DNA of 15,437 nt from Patescibacteria group bacterium. Lineage in GTDB: Bacteria > Patescibacteriota > Gracilibacteria > UM-FILTER-43-11. Shown one piece after another: positions 1 through 5,959 of the stretch. How positions within the stretch are numbered: position 1 is the stretch's first letter; each line of letters starts with the position of its first letter. Location of the stretch: assembly GCA_029260985.1 (NCBI GenBank), contig JAJDCE010000130.1:1-15437 (forward strand), given 5' to 3'. Under the pieces are notes generated by a model. It saw only the letters and a list, made by a program, of their open reading frames with translations. It was not told the DNA's origin and searched no databases. A program made the translations under genes and the position numbers.

Positions 1-135
1 GTTTTTGAGGAGCCCCGCACAGCCAGGAGTAGTGACAATAGCGGCAGCTGCACGAGCTGCTCTAAGAAAGTTTCTACGGGTGCTAACGGGATTATTTTCA
101 CTTGTTTCTTTTGCTGAAAAGTAGTTAATTGACAT
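1..135 (-). CDS. Tat-type lipoprotein, N-terminal fragment (gene runs off the window start)
   Basis: Reading the minus strand from the ATG at 135 gives 45 residues that continue past position 1. They contain a twin-arginine motif (STRRNFLRAA, RR at residues 20-21), an Ala-rich hydrophobic stretch, and a lipobox ending TTPGC with Cys39, followed by AGLLKN. Such a signal suggests export of a folded protein by the Tat system and lipid anchoring, though no mature domain is visible. The layout matches the neighbouring 312-residue protein (TRRQFLRV, ISGC, AGLFKN), so the two are very likely paralogues. No Shine-Dalgarno sequence precedes the ATG, but a perfect-consensus promoter lies 26-54 bases upstream. 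Function is unknown. Confidence is high that it is a real gene and low on any role. Confidence 0.8.
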   Translation of the reverse strand, partial: MSINYFSAKETSENNPVSTRRNFLRAARAAAAIVTTPGCAGLLKN

Positions 136-160
136 ACGTAAATATTAAAAATTGATTTAT

Positions 161-189
161 ATTATATAATATTTTATTCAATTTGTCAA
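161..189 (-). promoter_or_regulatory. Consensus sigma70 promoter for the truncated Tat lipoprotein gene
   Basis: On the minus strand, TTGACA (189-184), a 17-base spacer, and TATAAT (166-161). Both hexamers and the spacing match the textbook optimum exactly. The predicted start near 154 leaves a leader of about 19 bases before the ATG at 135. Confidence 0.85.
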
Positions 190-252
190 GTGATTTCAGG
201 CGGTTTGAAAGCACGAATAGTCATGCTTCTAATTTTTTGATTCACTCAATTT

Positions 253-1191
253 TTATTTCTTTTCAAACTCAGGTGCAGGTGCTTTTAGTTCTATTGGAAT
301 AGAAACAGAATAGTCCTTCGCTTCAGGATTTCTAGGGAATACCCATCGCTTAGCGTAGTTTTTTATTGTTTGATGGAATCTTAATTTGCGAAGTTTTCTG
401 CTGACACCTTTAAATCTTATCATTTTCACTCTGCCGCTATCACTGATATCCAGTGTTATCTCAAACTTATCTTCAGGAATATCCTTATTTTGAAGTCTCA
501 GACGTTTGACAATGTATCGGTTATAAAGATGGGAGATTCGGTGTTTTTCGATCATGCTGACTGTCGATTGGAGCTTTTCTTTAAAACCGCCTATGCTTGT
601 ATAGTTTTGTTCAGGTGCTTTTTCGATTTGCACCTTTCTGGCGGGTATATTAGGTATTCTCTCACCTAGTTGTTTATCTAGGTCAAGGTAGGGCGTTGTT
701 CGGGCTGTATTGCCAGAATGGTTTTGAACTGAGGTCATTTTGGTCTGAACTTTCCTTTTTGTCCTTACACAAACAATAGAGCGGTTGTCATCAATAACCT
801 TTTCAGAGAACACTGTTTCAACTTCATCCATTTCTGATAGTTTGATTCCAGCACGTACCATTTCTGCTCTGTTGCGTTTTTTTAGCTTTTCAACAGTCTC
901 TTCTAAGGGGCCAATTCCAAAATTTACCCATGAATCATCCGGTTGATGTGATTCATCAGCGAAAGGAGGTGCGTCAGTTTCTCCAGGAAATTTAACCTCA
1001 CTCAATAGTGTTAGTTTCGTTTTACTATCAATATCGCTGACATTATTTATGACGTTTTTAAAGAGCCCTGCACAGCCAGATATTGCTGTAATAGCTCCTG
1101 CTATACCAAACACTCTCAAGAATTGTCGTCGTGTTGGGTTGTCAGGTTGTGAAGTTGTTTCAGGTGAAAAAGAGGGGTTTTTGGAGGGCAT
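253..1191 (-). CDS. Tat-exported lipoprotein with AgmX/TonB-C-like C-terminal domain
   Basis: The 312-residue product begins with a twin-arginine signal (TRRQFLRVFG, RR at 21-22), a hydrophobic h-region and a lipobox (AISGC, Cys40), so it is probably a Tat-exported lipoprotein. Residues 41-200 are polar and unrecognised. Residues about 208-303 fit the AgmX/PglI and TonB C-terminal pattern: a helix (STVSMIEKHRISHLYNRY), a strand pair with ITLDISDSGRVKMIRF, a second helix, then the W-x-F-P signature (KRWVFP, 281-286) and a closing strand. In those families the domain contacts envelope partners or peptidoglycan-associated machinery, but the role here is inference. It has its own promoter (1243-1271). 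The ATG at 1191 places the Tat motif correctly, with no Shine-Dalgarno sequence. It is a paralogue of the truncated gene at 1-135. Stop is TAA. Confidence 0.85.
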   Translation of the reverse strand: MPSKNPSFSPETTSQPDNPTRRQFLRVFGIAGAITAISGCAGLFKNVINNVSDIDSKTKLTLLSEVKFPGETDAPPFADESHQPDDSWVNFGIGPLEETVEKLKKRNRAEMVRAGIKLSEMDEVETVFSEKVIDDNRSIVCVRTKRKVQTKMTSVQNHSGNTARTTPYLDLDKQLGERIPNIPARKVQIEKAPEQNYTSIGGFKEKLQSTVSMIEKHRISHLYNRYIVKRLRLQNKDIPEDKFEITLDISDSGRVKMIRFKGVSRKLRKLRFHQTIKNYAKRWVFPRNPEAKDYSVSIPIELKAPAPEFEKK

Positions 1192-1242
1192 ATGTTTAGT
1201 TTATGGTAATAGCTTTAGTACTAGTTATAGCAATAGGGAGTT

Positions 1243-1271
1243 ATTTTATAATATAATTAAAAAAATGTCAA
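1243..1271 (-). promoter_or_regulatory. Near-consensus sigma70 promoter for the 312-residue lipoprotein
   Basis: On the minus strand, TTGACA (1271-1266), a 17-base spacer rich in T and A, and TAAAAT (1248-1243), one base from consensus. The predicted start near 1236 gives a leader of about 45 bases. The lipoprotein is therefore transcribed separately from the six-gene operon upstream, although no clear terminator separates them at 1272-1327. Confidence 0.8.
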
Positions 1272-1327
1272 TGTTTCTTTATGTCTAAGAACCGATGACA
1301 TTTCGTAGCCTTGATTAAGGTATCGAT

Positions 1328-3424
1328 TTATTTTTCGCTGAAGAGCTTAGCTATATTTGGATCTTTTATGTTTTTCTCAAGAAAGGCTTTTCGGCATTTC
1401 AATACTCTCCCTTCTTTGCCCCATTCATTGCTTTTGAATTTGCTACCACGAAATTCTTTTGCGAATTTATTGTAAATTGATTTTAATGCTGAGATTTTAT
1501 TGATCTTATCTCTGATCAGTTGGGATTCTTTTAAGGTGAGCTTACTGATTCTATTCTTTAGTACTGAGGCCTTGATCTCGGGCGCCTTTTTTTGAGATGG
1601 TTTGTCAGCTGCTTTTGGCTTTGGTTTATCAACTACTTTCTTGATCGCCTCCCATTTGCTATCAGCAGTTGTTACCGATTTATCCGCATTGTTTACAATA
1701 TCCACTTGGCCGGCTTTAGGACTCTTTTTAAGGGTAAAGGATTTTTTAACACCGTCTTTGCTAAAGTTAAGGGTCATGCCTGCTTTGGCAATCCCAAGCT
1801 TAAGATCGGTTGCTCCGGTTACACTGAGCTGTTTTTTGATGTGCTCCCGAATTACCCCTAGTCGTTGCCGTGGGTAACGTTGTGCGAGTTTATTTGATGC
1901 TAATCCATGCAGACTGGACTGTGCATTGAAGTATTCATTTGTTTTCTCACCATTGTGCAGGCTCATTAATTTTAATAAGTCTGGTTTTGGTACCGCTTTA
2001 TCCAGTATTTTGGCGTAATTGTCTTTTGCTTTTTTCTGCATTTCAACCGGATTTAAACCCTTGGCTAAGTCCTCTGTGGCGTGCATTAGGCCATGAATGT
2101 CCTTATTTTTACCCTTGAGCATGGCGTAGATCAGTTTGATGATTTGAACCAGTGCATTAGGTTTTCTGAGAGCAGGAGAACTTTTAACTTTGTCTGATGT
2201 TAATAATTTGCTGATTTTTTTAACCTGTTCACCTGTTTTGCCGTTATTTGGTGAGCCTGCTATCTTTTTTAGGCCAGCTAGCTGAATGTTTAAATCTTTG
2301 ACTTCACTGCTTGCCTGGGTTTCGTAACCGTCATTAATTTTTATTACTGTTTTTAGTTGATTGCTTTTTCTAATGTCTTTCAGATCATCGATATCCCGTG
2401 TCCAGGATTTCATTAGATCACTGTGAAGTTTCTTTTGTTCTTTCTGCCGACTGTCGATTTGTTCGTTGTAGTTTTTGATCTTATCTTTATTATTGAGTTC
2501 ACGATGACATATGTAACGTATATGATCATCAAATCGTTTTTGTTCTTGTTTATTTATCACTCTGAATACTTTGTTCTGCCACATCATGTCTACGTAGTGA
2601 TCCACTGTTCCGGATTTTGTTTTAACAACTTTAAAACGTCGGGCTAAAGTGGTTATTAGAGTTTTTTTGTTATCCGTTCCAGCCTGAACTAGGGAGTCAT
2701 TCAGGTTTTTGGATTGGTCCGCCTTTTTCACGCTGGCATTCACAATGTCTTCAAAATGTCTCCAGCCATCGTCCCCCTCTTTAACTTCTCTAAACTTGGG
2801 AGTTTTTCTAATAATATTAGCTACTCCTTTTTTTACTTTATCTTCGTTATTCAGAATTTTTTTTAAACGTTCACCGAATTCTTTTTTATTTTTAGGTAAT
2901 CCTTTTGGGCCTTTTCCAAATATGCTCACCAAGTCTTTCTTTTTTAGTCCTCCTCCTTCAATCAAATGTTTTCCAAAGCCGGGTACACCAGTAAAGTCAT
3001 CAATTAATCTGATTTTCGCAGCTAACGCACCTTTCTCATTACCTTTCTCAATGTTTTTTTTCGCAACACTCATCTTTAGTCTATAGATTAGGCTATCGGC
3101 GGCACGGCTTAGTGTGGCACGGGCTTTTAAAGCTTCTGGACTATCAGGGCCTAACTTTCGCTGTTGAAGTTTGTAATTGTGTTCTAGTGTTTTGAATTCG
3201 TTATTTATATGAGCTTTAAATTTAGCCTTAAGTGCTTTTTCTGCATCACTGAGGTCCTTTTGATTGTCATCTAAGTTAATCTTATTGAGTACATTAAGTG
3301 CTTTTTCTTTTTTTAACTTGAAATCACTACCTGTCCATGGTTTTTTAGGTAGCTCAGTCTTAAGCCCACCCTTTAAAGTATCTTGTTTATCTAACTTTTG
3401 ATAATCGATTTTTGGAGCTTCCAT
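1328..3424 (-). CDS. Large Lys-rich protein of unknown function, last gene of a six-gene operon
   Basis: The product has 698 residues and is not recognised. Lysine makes up 128 of them (about 18%), so it is strongly basic. There is no signal peptide, no nucleotide-binding motif and no true membrane segment. Most of it looks alpha-helical (for example 36-135 and 295-355). A short hydrophobic helix lies at 423-437 (NALVQIIKLIYAMLK), a probable beta-rich patch at 539-598, a Lys/Pro/Ala linker at 599-616, and a final helical domain at 617-698. The start ATG lies two bases after the stop of the upstream 117-residue gene, implying co-transcription and likely coupled translation. A nucleic-acid-binding or scaffold role is possible from charge alone; nothing more specific can be said. 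Stop is TAA. Confidence 0.85.
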   Translation of the reverse strand: MEAPKIDYQKLDKQDTLKGGLKTELPKKPWTGSDFKLKKEKALNVLNKINLDDNQKDLSDAEKALKAKFKAHINNEFKTLEHNYKLQQRKLGPDSPEALKARATLSRAADSLIYRLKMSVAKKNIEKGNEKGALAAKIRLIDDFTGVPGFGKHLIEGGGLKKKDLVSIFGKGPKGLPKNKKEFGERLKKILNNEDKVKKGVANIIRKTPKFREVKEGDDGWRHFEDIVNASVKKADQSKNLNDSLVQAGTDNKKTLITTLARRFKVVKTKSGTVDHYVDMMWQNKVFRVINKQEQKRFDDHIRYICHRELNNKDKIKNYNEQIDSRQKEQKKLHSDLMKSWTRDIDDLKDIRKSNQLKTVIKINDGYETQASSEVKDLNIQLAGLKKIAGSPNNGKTGEQVKKISKLLTSDKVKSSPALRKPNALVQIIKLIYAMLKGKNKDIHGLMHATEDLAKGLNPVEMQKKAKDNYAKILDKAVPKPDLLKLMSLHNGEKTNEYFNAQSSLHGLASNKLAQRYPRQRLGVIREHIKKQLSVTGATDLKLGIAKAGMTLNFSKDGVKKSFTLKKSPKAGQVDIVNNADKSVTTADSKWEAIKKVVDKPKPKAADKPSQKKAPEIKASVLKNRISKLTLKESQLIRDKINKISALKSIYNKFAKEFRGSKFKSNEWGKEGRVLKCRKAFLEKNIKDPNIAKLFSEK

Positions 3425-3426
3425 AT

Positions 3427-3780
3427 TTATAGATTTTTTAGTTCAGATTCTAAAGATTCCATCTCTGTTTTTTCCTCTTTTGATTCCAGTTTTTCTAATG
3501 CAGTTCGTAATTGCTGAGATGATTCATGTTCAAGTTGCTGAGTTTTTTTATCAAACTCTTCGTTGAGTGCAATAAGTTCATCCTGATGAGAGGCGATAGC
3601 TGCATCTTCCTTTTTTTTAACATCCTGCCCCATGCTGATTAGCTTAAGGGCTTCGTTTTTTTCAGCATCTGTCATATGGCTGACCATACGAATCAGTTCG
3701 TTTTTTTGGTATGTTTCCAAATGACTCTCTCGGAGTTTTTGAGCCAATTCTTCGTTGGTGATATTACTTACTTGGGGCAT
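3427..3780 (-). CDS. Coiled-coil protein of unknown function (117 aa)
   Basis: A small helical protein, not recognised. Residues 10-50 form amphipathic helices around HLETYQKNELIRM and an M-x6-E-x-L-x-L pattern. Residues about 54-117 are Glu/Gln/Lys-rich with heptad spacing typical of a coiled coil, ending in ESLESELKNL. The N-terminal helical part resembles residues 15-45 of the 94-residue protein two genes upstream, so the two may be distant paralogues. The ATG lies inside the last codons of the 339-residue gene (17-base overlap, different frame), and the stop is two bases before the next gene. It is acidic, in contrast to its very basic neighbours, which would suit a partner-binding role; that is inference. 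Confidence 0.85.
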   Translation of the reverse strand: MPQVSNITNEELAQKLRESHLETYQKNELIRMVSHMTDAEKNEALKLISMGQDVKKKEDAAIASHQDELIALNEEFDKKTQQLEHESSQQLRTALEKLESKEEKTEMESLESELKNL

Positions 3781-4783
3781 CTGGTTTTTTGTAAGTGGCT
3801 AAGGTTTTATCAATATCATTGCTTTTATTCACGGCGTCTAAGAATTCCCGGATTTTAGCCGGTGTTTTTTCCAATTTGTACTTGCTGTCTTTATTCTCGA
3901 TGATTTTTATCATTTTTTCGAATTGAGTATCTTTAAGCTCTGGCAGTTCAAACTTTAGATCTGCTAAACGAAACTTAAACTCTTTGTTCTGGACGGATTT
4001 TTTGATCAGTTCTCTGAATTTACTGAGCCGACTTCCGGATTGATTTGATTTTTCGATCAATTTGGCGATGTCGATCTCTTTTCCTTCAGATTTAGTTTTT
4101 CTTAACAGATTCAGATCATTTTTTACTGTTGAGCTTTCCACACTGAATTTTTCTCTGAATTTAGCGACTAGTTTTACGTCTGCCTGAGCAAGGTTTTCAG
4201 GTGGCTTGCTGGGGGTTTGAACTGGCTTCTGTGGTGGTTTTTGACCTGGCTTTTTAGCTGATGTTTTTTTTGCAGTTGCTTTCTTTTTATTAAGGTTAAA
4301 TGCCCAAATGAGAAACTTTCCTAAAAAGCTTTTAGCTCCAACCATTTTAATTAGGCTGGCTACAAGTGATTTTGTTTCTTTTTTCGAACCTCCAAAATGT
4401 TCAGCAGCACGTTGAATTCTAGTTTTAAGACGATTCATTTTGGTAGGGCTTTTTTTTGCTTCATTTATTGTTTTTTTGACAGTATTTTTTTGCATTTGGT
4501 GCATTTTTTTGAATTCAGGAGAATGTTTAGCCAGTTTCGCGACTAATTCTGCTCTGATGCCTCCTCTCATTTTTTCCCATTGGACATCGCTAGCCCCAGA
4601 GGCTTTTTTGATTTCTTGAAGTTGGTCTACCAAGTTAAATGCCCCAGGTTTTTTAATAATTTCTCTCTTTGTATCGATTTGTTTTTTGAGTGCATCGAGT
4701 TTAGCCCTGGCTTTAGCCTGGATAGCTTTTTCTTTTTCGGCTGCACTTAATGGTGCCCCCTGAGGTGTTTCTTTTGCTGACAT
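3764..4783 (-). CDS. Lys-rich two-domain protein of unknown function (339 aa)
   Basis: The product is not recognised. About 20% of its residues are Lys (68 of 339). It has an N-terminal helical region (about 10-150), a short hydrophobic helix at 152-164 (SFLGKFLIWAFNL), a Lys/Ala/Pro-rich low-complexity linker at 166-200, and a second helical domain at 200-339. The hydrophobic helix followed by a basic stretch (NKKK) resembles the one at 423-441 of the 698-residue protein in the same operon and could be a membrane-surface or partner-binding element; that is speculative. The ATG at 4783 shares its A with the TAA stop of the 94-residue gene (TAATG), a translational-coupling arrangement. There is no signal peptide and no Shine-Dalgarno sequence. 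Confidence 0.85.
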   Translation of the reverse strand: MSAKETPQGAPLSAAEKEKAIQAKARAKLDALKKQIDTKREIIKKPGAFNLVDQLQEIKKASGASDVQWEKMRGGIRAELVAKLAKHSPEFKKMHQMQKNTVKKTINEAKKSPTKMNRLKTRIQRAAEHFGGSKKETKSLVASLIKMVGAKSFLGKFLIWAFNLNKKKATAKKTSAKKPGQKPPQKPVQTPSKPPENLAQADVKLVAKFREKFSVESSTVKNDLNLLRKTKSEGKEIDIAKLIEKSNQSGSRLSKFRELIKKSVQNKEFKFRLADLKFELPELKDTQFEKMIKIIENKDSKYKLEKTPAKIREFLDAVNKSNDIDKTLATYKKPDAPSK

Positions 4784-5067
4784 TATTGATTTGGGTTATT
4801 GCTACTGGTTCTCAGCTTTCGAATTAAATCGTTTTTGACTTGCTCATAGGTTTTCATCACCCGTTTCATTTCATCCGGTTTTACTACAAAAATCCCGCGA
4901 TCCATTTGCTGGCAGCGGCTGGTGAAGGCCTGAAGCAGACTTAAATACTCTCTTTGTTTTTCTGATTCCATCAGGAACATCGAAAGGATGTATTGCTTTT
5001 TAAGCTCCTCCGATAAATGGGGATTTTGAGTGATTTCCTGGATGATTATTTTTTCTAGATCTGTCAT
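4783..5067 (-). CDS. Small helical protein of unknown function (94 aa)
   Basis: The product is not recognised and appears alpha-helical throughout. Residues 15-45 (HLSEELKKQYILSM, then an M-x6-E-x-L-x-L pattern) align by eye with residues 20-50 of the 117-residue protein in the same operon. A Ser/Asn-rich tail closes it. Its start is one of the very few in this window with a plausible weak ribosome site (AGGAA, 4 bases before ATG). The upstream gap to the 71-residue gene is 84 bases and holds tandem and inverted repeats. The stop overlaps the next start as TAATG. Confidence 0.82.
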   Translation of the reverse strand: MTDLEKIIIQEITQNPHLSEELKKQYILSMFLMESEKQREYLSLLQAFTSRCQQMDRGIFVVKPDEMKRVMKTYEQVKNDLIRKLRTSSNNPNQ

Positions 5068-5072
5068 AATTT

Positions 5073-5149
5073 CCTATTGTTAGCCTATTGTTTGCCGATG
5101 GCCTGCCAATTGTCTGACAATTGGATTTTCAAACGGTTTACAATTGGAT
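5073..5149. repeat. Repeat-rich spacer inside the six-gene operon: tandem 11-mers, 19-bp palindrome, repeated decamer
   Basis: Two tandem 11-mers, CCTATTGTTAG (5073-5083) and CCTATTGTTTG (5084-5094), are followed by a perfect 9-base inverted repeat with a one-base centre (CCAATTGTC-T-GACAATTGG, 5106-5124). The decamer ACAATTGGAT at 5117-5126 recurs at 5140-5149. No T-run follows the palindrome on either strand, so it is not a classic terminator. It could be an RNA hairpin that sets expression between operon genes, a protein site, or a decayed repeat. Confidence 0.7.
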
Positions 5150-5151
5150 AG

Positions 5152-5367
5152 CTACTGGTTAGGTGGGGTGAATTCTTCTGAATGAGGGATGTTGTCTAAG
5201 TCTTTTAGGAGTTCGGATTCAGCAGCGGGTTCATCCACGGATTTGTGGTGTTCGTCCGCTTTTTGGCGAATGGCATCTGCTTTTTTGCCTCCTTTCTGGA
5301 TTTGTTTAGCCCGTTTTGGATCTGCTTTCCTGCGATGTCCGCCTGCTGGCATTAAGTCTCCGTTCAT
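5152..5367 (-). CDS. Small charged protein of unknown function (71 aa)
   Basis: A very polar peptide: a Lys/Arg/His-rich first half (GGHRRKADPKRAKQIQKGGK) followed by an acidic second half with SELLKDLDNIPHSEEF and a PPNQ tail. It looks intrinsically disordered and contains no known motif. The first ATG (5367) has no ribosome site, while an in-frame ATG at residue 6 is preceded by GGAG at a good distance, so the real start could be five codons later. It lies between the 128- and 94-residue genes in the same orientation, which supports it as a genuine operon member. Stop is TAG. Confidence 0.65.
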   Translation of the reverse strand: MNGDLMPAGGHRRKADPKRAKQIQKGGKKADAIRQKADEHHKSVDEPAAESELLKDLDNIPHSEEFTPPNQ

Positions 5368-5384
5368 ATCTAATGTTCTAATGT

Positions 5385-5400
5385 GCTATTTTTCTATTGC
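5385..5400. repeat. 16-bp intergenic repeat, copy 1
   Basis: GCTATTTTTCTATTGC in the gap between the 71- and 128-residue genes. An exact copy lies at 8072-8087, just after recG, and weaker similarity extends about 15 bases to the left of both copies. Confidence 0.65.
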
Positions 5401-5420
5401 GCCATTTGGACAGCGCAGAG

Positions 5421-5807
5421 TTAAATAATGTAAACGTCGCCGTGCTTTTCTTCGAATTTGGATTTCATCTGAAAGACGGTTTCGACTAGGTTTTGTATTT
5501 GAAAACTCGATTTCTGTTCAATTTTCCATAGCTGTTCAATCTGTCTGATGATTCCCATTATATTCTGGGCGACTAAGTCTGTTTCTTCCTGCTCTTCCTC
5601 TGCTAATTTTGCGTAAATATCTTTATTGTGAAGGGTTTTAGCGTCGTAGGGATTGATGGTTCCTTCCTCCAACTTTTTGATTAAATCTTTCAAAAAATCT
5701 TCATGACCCTCGTTAAATCCCGTTTTATCGTGTTCGGGCTTATTCAGCTCGGCCTGAGTTTTTGGATCAACGATGTGGTCCTGGTATTTTTTTACAATGT
5801 CTTCCAT
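5421..5807 (-). CDS. Helical protein of unknown function (128 aa), first gene of the six-gene operon
   Basis: The product is acidic and helical. A His/Glu-rich region (NEGHEDFLKDLIKKLEEG) is followed by an NPYDAK turn, and then a long amphipathic stretch at 75-120 (LVAQNIMGIIRQIEQLW onward) that could form a helical bundle or coiled coil. No domain is recognised. It is the promoter-proximal gene of the operon: an extended -10 promoter at 5828-5856 places the transcript start about 14 bases before the ATG. The start has only a weak purine stretch (AAGAG) upstream. It is divergent from recG, separated by 152 bases holding both promoters. Stop is TAA. Confidence 0.82.
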   Translation of the reverse strand: MEDIVKKYQDHIVDPKTQAELNKPEHDKTGFNEGHEDFLKDLIKKLEEGTINPYDAKTLHNKDIYAKLAEEEQEETDLVAQNIMGIIRQIEQLWKIEQKSSFQIQNLVETVFQMKSKFEEKHGDVYII

Positions 5808-5827
5808 ATCTCTTAAATTATCTTATT

Positions 5828-5856
5828 ATTATACCAAAAAATCGTTATAAATTCAA
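5828..5856 (-). promoter_or_regulatory. Strong extended -10 promoter of the six-gene operon
   Basis: On the minus strand, TTGAAT (5856-5851), a 17-base spacer ending in TGG, and a perfect TATAAT (5833-5828). The TG one base before the -10 hexamer is the extended -10 element. The predicted start is near 5821. Confidence 0.8.
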
Positions 5857-5865
5857 GTCTCAAGT

Positions 5866-5887
5866 GCTCTTCGACTTTGCTCAGAGC
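5866..5887. repeat. Imperfect palindrome in the divergent recG promoter region
   Basis: GCTCT at 5866-5870 pairs with AGAGC at 5883-5887 around TCGACTTTGCTC. The CTTCGACTTTGCTCAG core resembles intergenic palindromic repeats I recall from several uncultured bacterial lineages; that is recollection and was not searched. It lies between the two divergent promoters. Confidence 0.4.
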
Positions 5888-5908
5888 CCTGGGTGAGTCT
5901 TAAGGGGT

Positions 5909-5936
5909 TTGATCGGATGATTACAACTGATATACT
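5909..5936 (+). promoter_or_regulatory. Promoter of recG
   Basis: TTGATC (5909-5914), a 16-base spacer, and TATACT (5931-5936). The predicted start near 5943 leaves a leader of about 16 bases before the ATG at 5960. Confidence 0.7.
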
Positions 5937-5959
5937 TTAACCTCAATCAAAACTTCTAA

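Noticed and set aside
1272..1327. Terminator after the six-gene operon (CCTTAATCAAGG hairpin)
   Set aside because: The stem is only 4 strong pairs and no T-run follows on the minus strand.
3764..3780. Possible frameshift joining the 339- and 117-residue genes
   Set aside because: The overlap is only 17 bases, the downstream gene has its own ATG, composition changes sharply from basic to acidic, and similar overlaps occur elsewhere in the operon.
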